This document shows positions 40,429-49,790 of a stretch of 64,000 nt of DNA, piece after piece. The notes beneath the pieces were generated by a model. The model saw nothing but the letters and a program-made list of their open reading frames with translations, was not told where the DNA came from and did no database searches. The DNA comes from a virus: positions 1-64,000 of IMG/VR virus record IMGVR_UViG_3300035183_000096; one strand, given 5' to 3'. Position 1 is the first letter of the stretch. Each line of letters begins with the position of its first letter. A program made the position numbers and the translations under genes.

Positions 40429-41554
40429 ACTAGACCAAGATACTTTGAAGGCTATCAATGATGCTGTATGCTTGAAGATTGATGGCCTTCTTAGTGTTTT
40501 GGGTTTAGAATTTAATAAGCGTGGTAGATATTATATTGGAACATGCCCAATACATATGGGAGATAATACAACCGCCCTTAATCTTTATCCTGAAGGCTAT
40601 AAAATGAATGGATATTGGAGATGTAACACCAAGCATTGTGAAAAGCATTTTGCTCAAAACATCATAGGTTTTACTAGAGGGGTTCTGTCTAATCGTAGAT
40701 GTAGGTGGACGAGTTCAGGCGGACAGAAATACTCCTTTGTAAAGACTGTGCAATTTTTACTTGATTTTATAGGAGATGAGCTTAGTATAGATTATTCAGC
40801 TATAGACCGTAAAAGGTTTATTAGTGAAGTAGAAACTATAACTAAGACCGCAAGTGTACAGAGTAAAGGCATACATAGGCTGACTGTTAGAAAAGCGTTG
40901 AAAATACCAGCAGAGTATTATATCAAACGTGGATACAGCACAGATGTGCTTGATAGATATGATGTTGGCCTATGCGACAAGGAAGGTAAAGAGATGTTCA
41001 ATAGGATTGTCGTGCCAGTTTACGATAACAAACTTATGATGGTTGGATGTCAGGGTCGCTCTATTCATAAAGAGTGTCCAGAATGCGAGTATCATCATCC
41101 TAGTGGTTGGGCGTGCCCAGAAACAAGAGAAGAGAAGATTAATTGTGCAAAATGGAAAAATAGCAACAATTTCAACGTTGGTCAACATCTATATAACTTT
41201 TGGAACGCCAAACCTTTTATTGAGGACAGTAAAACGGTTATAGTTGTAGAGGGTCCAGGTGATGTATGGAGATTGGAGGAAGCTGGTATTCATAATTCTG
41301 TAGCCATGTTTGGTACAGCTTTTACCGAACAACAAGAAATACTACTTGAAACAAGTGGTGCTACCAGTATTATTATAATGACAGACAACGATGAGGCCGG
41401 GGAAGAGGCTGAAAAAAGAATAAGAAAAAAATGTCAACGTCTCTATAATCTATCAAGACCAAGGTTTGATAAACATGATGTTGGTGAAATGTCTATAACT
41501 GAAATAAGAAATGAGTTATTGCCCATATTTAAGGCGGCTGAACGGAGATTTTAG
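40406..41554 (+). CDS. DnaG-type DNA primase
   Basis: A 382-residue primase. Zinc-binding C47/H50/C73/C78 (CPIH ... CNTKHC) start the protein, and a TOPRIM core follows with VVEGPGDVWRL (about 280) and TDNDEAG (about 332). A second Cys/His group (CPECEYHH ... CPET, about 223-237) is unusual. It makes RNA primers for the phage fork. It overlaps the helicase gene and lacks the usual C-terminal DnaB-binding domain. Confidence 0.88.
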   Translation: MTRLDLNKLDQDTLKAINDAVCLKIDGLLSVLGLEFNKRGRYYIGTCPIHMGDNTTALNLYPEGYKMNGYWRCNTKHCEKHFAQNIIGFTRGVLSNRRCRWTSSGGQKYSFVKTVQFLLDFIGDELSIDYSAIDRKRFISEVETITKTASVQSKGIHRLTVRKALKIPAEYYIKRGYSTDVLDRYDVGLCDKEGKEMFNRIVVPVYDNKLMMVGCQGRSIHKECPECEYHHPSGWACPETREEKINCAKWKNSNNFNVGQHLYNFWNAKPFIEDSKTVIVVEGPGDVWRLEEAGIHNSVAMFGTAFTEQQEILLETSGATSIIIMTDNDEAGEEAEKRIRKKCQRLYNLSRPRFDKHDVGEMSITEIRNELLPIFKAAERRF

Positions 41555-41555
41555 G

Positions 41556-42329
41556 ATGTCAAAAATTATCGCTTTTTCAGGAAAGAAACAGTCTGGTAAA
41601 AATACAATGGCTAATTATTTAGCTGGCGAAATCTTAGTGCAAAAAGGGGTCATAAGCAAATATGCTATATCTGATAAGGGTGAGTTGTTGGTTCCGGCCC
41701 AAACATCGTATGGAGTAGTGATGGGTAATCTGGATTTGCTTAGACAAGATTCATCTTTTGTTGATTATGCTAGTAAATTAGTCTGGCCTCATGTTAAACT
41801 ATATAGTTTCGCTGAGCCAATCAAAGAAATATGCATGGACCTGTTTGACTTCACTTTTGAGGATGTTTATGGTACAGATGCTCAAAAAGATTCTAAGAGC
41901 AAGTTAAAGTGGGAAAATATGCCTAATTATATGGAGATGAAAATATCTAATAAATCAAAGGCTCCGAAAGGTTTTATGACTAATCGTGAGGTTATGCAAC
42001 ATATAGGTACAGAAATATTTGGGCGTATGTATCCTGATGTATGGGCTAAACATTTAATAAAGCGAGTAAGAAGAGATAGTCCATCCGTAGCTATGATATG
42101 TGATTGTCGTTTCCATAATGAAGTAGCTGTAATACAAGATGCTGGTGGTAAGGTTGTCCGTCTTACTCGTAAAGTTTATGATGACAAACACCTGAGCGAA
42201 ACCTCTTTGGATAAAGATGTGTTTGATTGGTCTAAATTCGACTTGATAGTAGATAATGAAAACCAAACTAAGTTTCAGACCTATCAAGCTATTAAACCTA
42301 AACTTATTGAGTGGGGTATTCTTGCCTAA
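41556..42329 (+). CDS. Deoxynucleoside monophosphate kinase
   Basis: A 257-residue P-loop kinase with GKKQSGKNT (9-17), an Arg-rich LID-like region (FMTNREVMQHIGTEIFGRMYPDVW) and a CDCRFHNE segment near residue 184. These match the T4 gp1-type dNMP kinases, which phosphorylate dTMP, dGMP and modified dNMPs. ATG 41556 lies right after the primase stop. It works with ThyX, dUTPase and NrdJ. Confidence 0.8.
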   Translation: MSKIIAFSGKKQSGKNTMANYLAGEILVQKGVISKYAISDKGELLVPAQTSYGVVMGNLDLLRQDSSFVDYASKLVWPHVKLYSFAEPIKEICMDLFDFTFEDVYGTDAQKDSKSKLKWENMPNYMEMKISNKSKAPKGFMTNREVMQHIGTEIFGRMYPDVWAKHLIKRVRRDSPSVAMICDCRFHNEVAVIQDAGGKVVRLTRKVYDDKHLSETSLDKDVFDWSKFDLIVDNENQTKFQTYQAIKPKLIEWGILA

Positions 42330-43325
42330 ATGATTACAACCTATTTACGGTCCTCTAGTTATTCAGCTTATGATTTTTGCCCACATAAGTATTATTTACA
42401 ATATGTATTAGGGTTATTTGAGCCATCTAACAAGAAGGCAGATAAAGGTAATATAGTGCATAAAGCGCTAGAACTTTTAGCAAAAAGAAGAATAGCTGAG
42501 TTGAGAAATGAAGAAAGGGTAAGCGATATAGAAGTGTTTGGTGAAGATAGCATTCCTGCAAAAAGTATTAGTCCTGAATTTGCTTTAGAAAAAGCGTGGG
42601 CACACTGCACAAGTAAGTTTACTAATCATCAGTGGGAGATTGCTGACTTTAATTGGTGTGAGAAAGCTATCAATATAGTTTTAGATTTTAATAAAGGAAT
42701 GTTCTCGCCACTTAATATGAATGTGTTGGCTGCTGAACAAAGATTCGATTTTGAAATCATTAAACCTTGGTCGCATTATAAATGGGGCGATATTGAAGGA
42801 TACTTAGGTCTTAAGGGTACTATTGACCTTATAGTTCAACCTTACGAAAACGTAATAGAGATTGTGGATTGGAAAACCGGCCAACGTAAAGACTGGAATA
42901 CAAATGAAGAGAAGACAATAGTTAAATTAGAGGATGACCCGCAACTTCGCATTTATTACTATGCTGCTCGCCAGCTTTATCCAGATATTCAGGATGTTTT
43001 TATTACAATCTTCTATATAATGGACGGTGGACCTTTCTCTATATGCTTTAGTGGTAACGAGTTAGAAAGAACGGAAGAGATGATTAAAGAGCGATTCGAG
43101 AAAATCAAATCCACACAACGTCCTAAGCTCATCTATCCGGATTGGAAATGCACAAAGTTATGTCATTTTGGTAAGGTAAAGATTGGGCCAAATGAAGATG
43201 ATAAAACGATATGTATGCACCATAAAGATGAGATTATTCAATTAGGTATAGATAGAGCGACTAAAAAATATGCAGATATGAATAAACTAACTAAGTATGG
43301 TGCTGGAGGAGGCAAGTATGAATGA
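42330..43325 (+). CDS. RecB/Cas4-like PD-(D/E)XK exonuclease
   Basis: A 331-residue nuclease. An N-terminal SxxxxCP-x-K-Y motif (SYSAYDFCPHKYYLQYV), GNIVHKALE (about 45), IEIVDWKTGQ (about 172-181) and QLRIYYYAARQLYP (about 202-215) are the RecB/AddB/Cas4 nuclease signature. C-terminal C270, C274 and C290 with the N-terminal Cys could bind an iron-sulfur cluster. It probably resects DNA ends for recombination. There are no cas1/cas2 genes nearby. Confidence 0.85.
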   Translation: MITTYLRSSSYSAYDFCPHKYYLQYVLGLFEPSNKKADKGNIVHKALELLAKRRIAELRNEERVSDIEVFGEDSIPAKSISPEFALEKAWAHCTSKFTNHQWEIADFNWCEKAINIVLDFNKGMFSPLNMNVLAAEQRFDFEIIKPWSHYKWGDIEGYLGLKGTIDLIVQPYENVIEIVDWKTGQRKDWNTNEEKTIVKLEDDPQLRIYYYAARQLYPDIQDVFITIFYIMDGGPFSICFSGNELERTEEMIKERFEKIKSTQRPKLIYPDWKCTKLCHFGKVKIGPNEDDKTICMHHKDEIIQLGIDRATKKYADMNKLTKYGAGGGKYE

Positions 43326-43815
43326 AATTAAGATAAGTATAGATGAGTTAAGAGCATTATTGTTTCCGCCCGTAAAGATTAGAGTTCTACGAACAGCGGA
43401 AAACGCTAAAATTCCAGTGCGTGCGACATCCGGTAGTTCTGGTTATGATTTGTATGCTATTAAGCCAATTACTATTTATCCAGCACCAGGAAATCATCTC
43501 GTTATTCCGACCGGCCTAGAAGTAGCTATACCTTATGGATATGAATTACAAATTCGGGCAAAAAGCGGTTTAGCCGCAAAAGCCGCCTTGACAACGGCTA
43601 ATGGGATTGGTACAATAGATTCGGACTACCGTGGAAGTTTAGGTGTGATTATGATTAACCTTGGACAACATGAATATGAATTTAATGTAGGTGATAAGGT
43701 GGCTCAAGTAGTTTGTTGCAAGGTAGAGGAGATTGATTGGGAGGAGGTTAAGTCTAAAGATGAACTTGGAAACACATCAAGAGGCTCTGGAGGCTATGGT
43801 TCCACTGGTAAATGA
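43318..43815 (+). CDS. dut: dUTPase
   Basis: A 165-residue trimeric-type dUTPase. GGAGGAGG supports ATG 43318. The five motifs are visible: SSGYDLYA (about 40), IRAKSGLA (about 80), NGIGTIDSDYRG (about 95-107), GDKVAQVV (about 125) and the C-terminal RGSGGYGSTG. It hydrolyses dUTP to dUMP, feeding ThyX and keeping uracil out of DNA, alongside the uracil-DNA glycosylase. Confidence 0.95.
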   Translation: MNEIKISIDELRALLFPPVKIRVLRTAENAKIPVRATSGSSGYDLYAIKPITIYPAPGNHLVIPTGLEVAIPYGYELQIRAKSGLAAKAALTTANGIGTIDSDYRGSLGVIMINLGQHEYEFNVGDKVAQVVCCKVEEIDWEEVKSKDELGNTSRGSGGYGSTGK

Positions 43816-43831
43816 GGAGTGAAAGAAAATC

Positions 43832-44023
43832 ATGGATAACCAAGAACATACACCCATAGTTATGTCTCCACCTATAGATATGGCATATTTAAGGGCCGCA
43901 TCCCGCTTAATAGTTAAACAGCTTAATAGTGAAATCAATAAGCGTAGGAAGGCAGAACACGATAAGCGTAAAGCAAAGAGGAAGTTCGCTAGGGCTAGTC
44001 GCAAAAGAAACAGGAGAAAGTAA
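43832..44023 (+). CDS. Small basic protein upstream of polymerase
   Basis: A 63-residue protein with a Lys/Arg-rich C terminus (RRKAEHDKRKAKRKFARASRKRNRRK). Its last base overlaps the polymerase ATG (TAATG). It could be a DNA-binding helper of the replisome; no family. Confidence 0.55.
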   Translation: MDNQEHTPIVMSPPIDMAYLRAASRLIVKQLNSEINKRRKAEHDKRKAKRKFARASRKRNRRK

Positions 44024-45981
44024 TGCCAGAATTTGTGCCTCTTCATGTACATGACCACTATTCTTTGCTTGACGGATTATCTAAGCCAGAACAGATTGCT
44101 AAGAGATGTCATAAATTAGGCTACAAGGCTTGTGCTATAACCAACCACGGTTCTATTAGCGGGGCGGTTGATTTTATTAAGGCTATGGAGAAAAAGACAA
44201 AAGAAGGCCAATCTATTAAATGGATATTGGGTAATGAGTTTTATCTTGCTGATAAGTCTCCAAGCATAAAAACAAAAGAAAATAGAAACAAGCATCATCT
44301 CTGTGTTCTTGCAAAGAATAAAGACGGCTGGAAATCTTTAGTTAAAGCTACCAGTGAGTCCAACAAACCTGATAACTTTTACTATCGCCCAAGACTGGAT
44401 TTAGATACACTGTCTAAGTTTACTGGTAATTTAATTGCCTTTAGCGGGCATCCAGGTTCTCAACTAGCTAATGTTCTATTCAAGAACCCTAAGATTGGCT
44501 ATAACGCTAAGACTACTACAGAAGCTAGAATGGTCCTTAAAGATAATTGGCGTGATGAAGCTATAGCTATAGCTGGCAAGCATCAAGATATTTTTGGCAA
44601 AGGCAACTTCTATATTGAGATACAGCTAGTTGATAAAACTAACTTACCATCTACCATAGTAATTGCTGAATGTCTAAGAGAGGTTTCAAGAATAACAGGT
44701 ATTCCATGTGTTGCTACACCAGACGCTCATTATCCATCCCGCAAGGATGCTGCTGACCAAAGGGTATTATTGGTTACAGCCTTACAAACAACATTAAGTT
44801 CGATTCATCATAAGATAGAGATAGAAGAAGAATTTGGGCTTGGTGGATTTTTCAAATCTAATAACTACCATATACCATCATTAGATGAGATGTTAGACTT
44901 GCATAGTGGATATGAACACGAAATACAAAATGCGGCAAACATTGCGGAGCAGTGTGAGACTTACAATTTAGCTGGTAAACCAAGCCTACCGCACTTTGAT
45001 TGTCCAAATGGTATGAATGAGGCGGAATATCTACGCCATCTATGTAGAGAAGGTTGGAAATATAAAATTGCACCTAAAATACCCAAGGACCAACAACAAG
45101 TATATGTTGATAGAATTAAGAAAGAAATGGAGGTTATTAACGGTGCTGGATTACCAGGATATTTTCTTATTGTTCAAGATTTTATTAAATACGCTAAAGA
45201 CCAAGGTTGGCTTGTTGGACCAGGAAGAGGTTCTGCTGCCGGATGCTTAATTTCTTACTTAATTGGTATTACAAGCATCGACCCTATTCCTTACGACCTA
45301 CTCTTTGAAAGATTTTATAACGCCGGTAGAAATACAGCTACTCACATTAGCTTTCCAGATATTGATTCTGACTTTCCAATAAGCAAAAGAGAAAGTGTAA
45401 TTGAGTATGTGATGAATAAGTATGGTAAAGAATATGTTTCTCAAATTGTCACTTTTGGTAGAATGCGGGGTCGTGGTGCAATCAAAGATGTGTTTAGGGC
45501 ACATGAAGCATGTAGCTTTGATACTATGAATAGGATAACAGAGTTTATTCCTGATGAGGCCAGGATTGCGGATGAACTTCAGGAAATGAAAGATGCCGGT
45601 GAAAATCCAAGTATTATCACATGGGCTTTGCGTAATAACTCAGACCAGCTTAAAGAATGGTGCTATCTTGACAAGGAAGGTAAATGTGATGGTCCTATGG
45701 CCCGTTTGTTTGAACAAGCTATTAGGTTGGAAGGAACCTTGCGTAACATGGGTAAACACGCGGCTGGCGTTGTAATTTCTACAGTTCCACTTGCCGAAGT
45801 CTGCCCTATGGTATATGATAATCATAGCAAGACGGTAAATGCCGGAATGGAATACGAAGGATTGGAATGGTTTGGCATACCAAAGTTTGATATTCTAGGC
45901 GTGGCATCTCTTGATAAAATCATGGGTGTCATTTCTATTCTTGAGAAAGGAAGTATTAGAGGAGAAAAAAATGCCAATTGA
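44023..45981 (+). CDS. dnaE: DNA polymerase III alpha, N-terminal fragment (PHP + palm)
   Basis: 652 residues covering the PHP domain (HVHDHYSLLDG, 8-18; ITNHGSISGA) and the palm with PGRGSAAG (about 407) and FPDIDSDF, giving catalytic D446 and D448. The third catalytic Asp is D623 in KFDILG. All three catalytic residues are therefore in this piece. The protein stops 29 residues later, where fingers would begin in a normal DnaE of about 1160 residues. The rest is encoded at 47544. No intein N-part is present at its C terminus, so the pieces must join non-covalently. Confidence 0.93.
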   Translation: MPEFVPLHVHDHYSLLDGLSKPEQIAKRCHKLGYKACAITNHGSISGAVDFIKAMEKKTKEGQSIKWILGNEFYLADKSPSIKTKENRNKHHLCVLAKNKDGWKSLVKATSESNKPDNFYYRPRLDLDTLSKFTGNLIAFSGHPGSQLANVLFKNPKIGYNAKTTTEARMVLKDNWRDEAIAIAGKHQDIFGKGNFYIEIQLVDKTNLPSTIVIAECLREVSRITGIPCVATPDAHYPSRKDAADQRVLLVTALQTTLSSIHHKIEIEEEFGLGGFFKSNNYHIPSLDEMLDLHSGYEHEIQNAANIAEQCETYNLAGKPSLPHFDCPNGMNEAEYLRHLCREGWKYKIAPKIPKDQQQVYVDRIKKEMEVINGAGLPGYFLIVQDFIKYAKDQGWLVGPGRGSAAGCLISYLIGITSIDPIPYDLLFERFYNAGRNTATHISFPDIDSDFPISKRESVIEYVMNKYGKEYVSQIVTFGRMRGRGAIKDVFRAHEACSFDTMNRITEFIPDEARIADELQEMKDAGENPSIITWALRNNSDQLKEWCYLDKEGKCDGPMARLFEQAIRLEGTLRNMGKHAAGVVISTVPLAEVCPMVYDNHSKTVNAGMEYEGLEWFGIPKFDILGVASLDKIMGVISILEKGSIRGEKNAN

Positions 45982-46531
45982 TTTTAACAGCATGAGTGCT
46001 TGTACTATTTGCCCTATAAGGAGTGGTTGTAAACAAGTTGTTGTTGGATTCGGTAATACAAACAGCAAGTTAGTTTTTGTGGGAGAGGCTCCTGGGGCCG
46101 ATGAAGATATTATCGGTAGGCCGTTTGTCGGTCGCGGCGGTCAACTACTAAGTAAATTGTTAAAAGAAGCGGGTATTGACCGTAAAGATGTCTATATTAC
46201 AAATGCTGTTAAGTGTCGCCCACCCAACAACAGAACACCAACCGCTAATGAATTATCACAATGTAAAAGGTGGTTATGGTATGAACTTAAGACCATACAA
46301 CCAAAAGCTGTTGTTACTCTTGGACGAACGCCTACTTTTCTTTTGCTTACTCTTAAACCAAATGATAGTATGAGTAAGCATGTCGGTTATCCACATACAG
46401 TAAACTATATGGCAGCTAAGATTTATCCTTGGTATCATCCAAGTTTCCTACTTAGGAAGGGTGGAAATTTTGATAAAAAAACAGTTGCCCTTTTTGAGGA
46501 GATTAAAAATGGGATTCTTTTGGAAAGATAA
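45971..46531 (+). CDS. Family 4/5-type uracil-DNA glycosylase (4Fe-4S)
   Basis: A 186-residue enzyme with iron-sulfur cysteines C11/C14 and a distal pair (CRPPNN...SQC, 16 residues apart). It has the active-site motif GEAPGADEDIIGRPFVGRGG (about 39-58) and the late YHPSFLL loop (about 156-162). It removes uracil from DNA. The start (AGAGGAG, ATG 45971) overlaps the polymerase end by 11 bases, so this repair gene sits between the two halves of the polymerase. Confidence 0.92.
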   Translation: MPIDFNSMSACTICPIRSGCKQVVVGFGNTNSKLVFVGEAPGADEDIIGRPFVGRGGQLLSKLLKEAGIDRKDVYITNAVKCRPPNNRTPTANELSQCKRWLWYELKTIQPKAVVTLGRTPTFLLLTLKPNDSMSKHVGYPHTVNYMAAKIYPWYHPSFLLRKGGNFDKKTVALFEEIKNGILLER

Positions 46532-46868
46532 AAAAGAAAATCGTGAGGCTGAAAAACTTGCATTATTACTTACTCGTTCGAGACAGAAGTATAAGCAATT
46601 AAAGCGTAATGCTTTAGCAGAAATACGCAAGTATCAAATTGCTAATGCCGAATTGGTTAAGGCTGTTACTACTCTTGTTGTTAAGGCTGGCGGCGAAGTC
46701 TTAGTCGAGAAGGATTTGCTTGATGCGGTAAAAGACTTGGATAGCAAATTTAGATTAGATATTATAGAGGTTAAGGATACTCCTGGTGACTTAAAGTTCC
46801 GCGTAGTTCAAGTTGGCCCAAACAATCCGGTTGAAGAATTTGAGGAAGAAAAGGATGAGCAACAATAA
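46509..46868 (+). CDS. Coiled-coil hypothetical protein
   Basis: A 119-residue protein from ATG 46509 (GAGGAG upstream). Residues about 15-50 are a charged coiled coil (REAEKLALLLTRSRQKYKQLKRNAL), and the C terminus is acidic (EEFEEEKDEQQ). It overlaps both neighbours. It could be a structural partner of the split polymerase, but this is only from context. Confidence 0.6.
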   Translation: MGFFWKDKKENREAEKLALLLTRSRQKYKQLKRNALAEIRKYQIANAELVKAVTTLVVKAGGEVLVEKDLLDAVKDLDSKFRLDIIEVKDTPGDLKFRVVQVGPNNPVEEFEEEKDEQQ

Positions 46869-47547
46869 TATATTGGTGTTAGATTTTGAAACAGTTGGAT
46901 ACGCTCCTAAAGAGTCTATGAATCCTAATGTTTGTGACCCAGTACAAATTGCCGTCGTGCCTATTGATGGTAAGACTATGCAAGTAAAATATGATAAGTC
47001 TTTCTCTTCTATGATTAAGCCAAGTAAAAGTGTGGACCTTATAGATAAGGAAACCTTACAATGGCATTCAGAGAAGTTAAAAAAGTCTCCAGAGGAACTA
47101 AAAAAGGCCTGGAATGAAGCTCCGGTTTTAAGCGTTGTATGGAACTCTTTATTGTCTTATATAGACACGCATCGTACTAGTAAGACATCCTGGGGTTTGC
47201 CAATTCTGGCTGGACACAACATTAGAAGGTTTGATTGTATCATATTGGAACGCATACAACGAGAGCTTGGCCCGAAGGACAAGGCAATATTCCACGAACG
47301 TGAATTTATCGACACGATGAATTATTTATGGTTCTGGCTTGAAGATGATACTCGTGTAAAGTCGTATTCTCTTGATAATTTAAGAAAGTTTTTTGGAATG
47401 TCAGAAGATGGTGGGCATGAGGCTTTACAAGACTGTAAGGATTGTGCGGCTATATTTGCCAGATTTATGCGTCATCAACGCAATCAAGCTAAAAAGGTGA
47501 ATTTTGCCAATCAGTTTAAGGACTGGAAGGATAAGGGGCTAGAATGA
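46855..47547 (+). CDS. DnaQ-like 3'-5' exonuclease
   Basis: A 230-residue DEDDh exonuclease: VLDFETVG (8-15; D10, E12), AGHNIRRFD (about 118-126) and a late HEALQDCKD (about 193-201; His and Asp). It probably proofreads for the split polymerase, since its end overlaps the start of the second polymerase gene by four bases. Confidence 0.9.
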   Translation: MSNNNILVLDFETVGYAPKESMNPNVCDPVQIAVVPIDGKTMQVKYDKSFSSMIKPSKSVDLIDKETLQWHSEKLKKSPEELKKAWNEAPVLSVVWNSLLSYIDTHRTSKTSWGLPILAGHNIRRFDCIILERIQRELGPKDKAIFHEREFIDTMNYLWFWLEDDTRVKSYSLDNLRKFFGMSEDGGHEALQDCKDCAAIFARFMRHQRNQAKKVNFANQFKDWKDKGLE

Positions 47548-49715
47548 AACTTTATACGATGGATTGCGGATGTCAGTTTGAGGTTATAGAGGATAGAGGG
47601 GTTAACAAGACCCCAAGAATTAAGATAAATGTAGCAACCATCTATGATGAACTAAGACTTGAATGCCCAAGAACCATATCCCTTTTAGCTAGTGGATTAA
47701 CAAAGGGGGTATTTCAACTAGAAAGCCAACTTGGTCGTAATTGGGTTAAGAAACTAAAACCTGAAAATCTTGAGCATATGGCGGCTCTTGTTGCATTGTT
47801 AAGGCCTGGTTGTATATCAGGTGATACTCTTATATCAGTTAAGATGTATGATGGAGATTGGAAGAAGTTTACTATTAAAGAACTTTATGAGAAATGGCGA
47901 CGTGGGCATCTCAATTCTGAACATGGTATTGTATCATTAGATGAATCAAGTTGCTTGTTATTTAATAATAGAATTAAAAATATAATATATAGTGGACAAA
48001 AAAGAGTGTACAAAGTCAATATCAAGAATAGGAAAGAGGAACGTGTTAATGATAAGTTTTATACTCTTGAATGTACATATGACCATAAACTACTAACATT
48101 TGACAGAGGATGGATTCCTTTGTCAAAATTAAGACTTGGGGATAGAATAGCGGTTATAAGCAAAAGTAAGTATGTAAAAAATTTCAGAGACTTGTATAAG
48201 TACGAGAATTATACACAATGGGCCGAGTATGATGGATGTATTGATATTGGTGTCAAGGATACATATGATATAACTGTAAATGGTCCAAATCATAACTTTA
48301 TTGCTGGAAATGTTGTTGTGCATAACTGCCTTGAAGCTAAAGACGAGAATGGCGTGTCGATGACAGAACACTATTGTCGTAGGAAAAACTTCCAAGAAGA
48401 AACGACCGTGTTTCATAAAGCCATTGAGCCTATCCTTGCTCCAACTTATCAGGTTTTAACTTATCAAGAACAGGCTATGATTATAGCGGCTCGTGTTGCC
48501 GGGTTCAATCTTATGCAAGCCGATAACCTTCGTAAAGCCATGGGCAAGAAGTTACCGGAAGAGATGGCTAAAGTGAAAGTTATGTTTGTTGAAGGAGCCG
48601 CTAAACTTGGAGCATTAACTACAGAGGAAGCCGCCGAAATCTTTAGTTGGATTGAGAAGGCTCAGCGTTATTCTTTTAATAAACCGCACGCTATATGTTA
48701 TGGTAAGATTGGTCTTGTGACCGCGTACTTAAAGTCTCACTTTCCTATAGAGTTCTTCACATCATGGCTTACTTATGCTATGTATAAACAAAATCCGCAT
48801 GATGAAGTTAAGGAACTTGTTGAAGACGCTAAATTATTTGATGTGACCGTATTACCACCCGAAATTACAAGAATGGATATAGATTTTGCAACAGACCAAG
48901 AAAGTAAGATTTGGTTTGGGCTTGGTAATATTAAGGGTGTAGGACAATCGCAGATAAGCAAATTGAAAGATGTGGTTAGTGCCGCTGAAAATAAGCTAGG
49001 ACGTAAATTTTCTGAAATGAAGTGGTTTGAGATTATGAGTCATATCTTGGATAATCTTAACAGTGCTGCTTCTGAAATATTTATACTATCAGGTGCTTTG
49101 TCCGGCGTAGTCTTTCTGCAAAGAAGACGTATGTTAGAGGAATGGAAGGCCTGGTCTTTGCTGACTGATAAAGAACGTGAATGGATTAAGGCTAGAGAGT
49201 TTAATGATTTAAGTGAGGCTTTAAGTGCTGTTGGTAGAACAAAGAAGGAAGGTGGGGGTGCAGCTAATTTTAAGAGAGTAGAAATTATACAAGGCACAAA
49301 GAAAATTTTGGATAATCCAGCTACGCCTCTAGTAGATGATTCTCGTTGGCTTGTCTGGCACGAAACTAATTTGCTTGGCATACCTTTAACTGCTAGCGTG
49401 TTAGATGGTAAGGATACAGAGTATGCTACAAATGCCACTTGCAAAGATGTACTTAATGGAAAGAAGGGTCCAATTACATTAGCCGCCGAAGTACGTTCTT
49501 GTAGAGAAATAAAGATTAAGAATGGCAAAAACATTGGTCGTAAGATGGCGTTTGTTAGTTTGGCTGACCCTACTTGCGTGATAGATAGTGTGGTTATGTG
49601 GTGTAACGAGTATGAAACACAAGGCGGATTACTTGTTGAGGGTAACACACTGATAGTCCACGGTGAAGCGGATAAAAAAGGAACTTTCGCTATACGAAAA
49701 GCGGTTCAAATTTGA
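47544..49715 (+). CDS. dnaE: DNA polymerase III alpha, C-terminal fragment with intein
   Basis: 723 residues as encoded, 551 after splicing. Residues 1-89 begin at the fingers (GVFQLES, 56-62; ALVALLRPG, 81-89). Residues 90-261 are an intein, and the polymerase resumes at C262 with YQEQAMIIAARVAGF, RKAMGKKLPEEMAK and SFNKPHAICYG. Then come a helix-hairpin-helix-like part (LGNIKGVGQSQISKL) and a C-terminal OB-type domain. With the N fragment (652) the sum is close to a normal DnaE. It overlaps the exonuclease gene. Confidence 0.93.
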   Translation: MKLYTMDCGCQFEVIEDRGVNKTPRIKINVATIYDELRLECPRTISLLASGLTKGVFQLESQLGRNWVKKLKPENLEHMAALVALLRPGCISGDTLISVKMYDGDWKKFTIKELYEKWRRGHLNSEHGIVSLDESSCLLFNNRIKNIIYSGQKRVYKVNIKNRKEERVNDKFYTLECTYDHKLLTFDRGWIPLSKLRLGDRIAVISKSKYVKNFRDLYKYENYTQWAEYDGCIDIGVKDTYDITVNGPNHNFIAGNVVVHNCLEAKDENGVSMTEHYCRRKNFQEETTVFHKAIEPILAPTYQVLTYQEQAMIIAARVAGFNLMQADNLRKAMGKKLPEEMAKVKVMFVEGAAKLGALTTEEAAEIFSWIEKAQRYSFNKPHAICYGKIGLVTAYLKSHFPIEFFTSWLTYAMYKQNPHDEVKELVEDAKLFDVTVLPPEITRMDIDFATDQESKIWFGLGNIKGVGQSQISKLKDVVSAAENKLGRKFSEMKWFEIMSHILDNLNSAASEIFILSGALSGVVFLQRRRMLEEWKAWSLLTDKEREWIKAREFNDLSEALSAVGRTKKEGGGAANFKRVEIIQGTKKILDNPATPLVDDSRWLVWHETNLLGIPLTASVLDGKDTEYATNATCKDVLNGKKGPITLAAEVRSCREIKIKNGKNIGRKMAFVSLADPTCVIDSVVMWCNEYETQGGLLVEGNTLIVHGEADKKGTFAIRKAVQI
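47811..48326 (+). other. Mini-intein inside polymerase fragment 2
   Basis: 172 residues from Cys90 to Asn261, followed by Cys262 as the +1 nucleophile. Block A is CISGDTLISV, block B is TLECTYDHKLL (T178-x-x-H181), and blocks F/G are DTYDITVNGPNHNFIAGNVVVHN. All self-splicing residues (Cys1, Thr-x-x-His, penultimate His, terminal Asn, +1 Cys) are there. No homing endonuclease (LAGLIDADG or HNH) is present. The site, right after ALVALLRPG, differs from the cyanobacterial split-DnaE site, which lies at the FNKxH motif. Confidence 0.95.
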
Positions 49716-49722
49716 AATGTAC

Positions 49723-49752
49723 TTGACAAACTATCCGGATTGAGGGCATAAT
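49723..49752 (+). promoter_or_regulatory. Sigma-70-type promoter of the SSB operon
   Basis: TTGACA (49723-49728), an 18-base spacer and CATAAT (49747-49752). It lies 38 bases before the SSB start and probably drives the glycosyltransferase genes downstream as well. Confidence 0.75.
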
Positions 49753-49790
49753 TAACTAGGAAGTTTGAATAATAACTGAGGAGAATATAC

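Noticed and set aside
42330-43325. Cas4 of a CRISPR adaptation module
   Set aside because: No cas1, cas2 or repeat array is nearby. The gene lies in a replication operon and fits a RecB-type phage exonuclease.
44023-48326. Split intein joining the two polymerase pieces in trans
   Set aside because: The N piece ends without an intein N-part, and the intein in the second gene is contiguous with both halves and its own +1 Cys.
49040-49648. Long antisense ORF of 202 codons
   Set aside because: It lies wholly inside the polymerase C-terminal gene, has no ribosome site and low-complexity Ser/Leu composition typical of a shadow frame.
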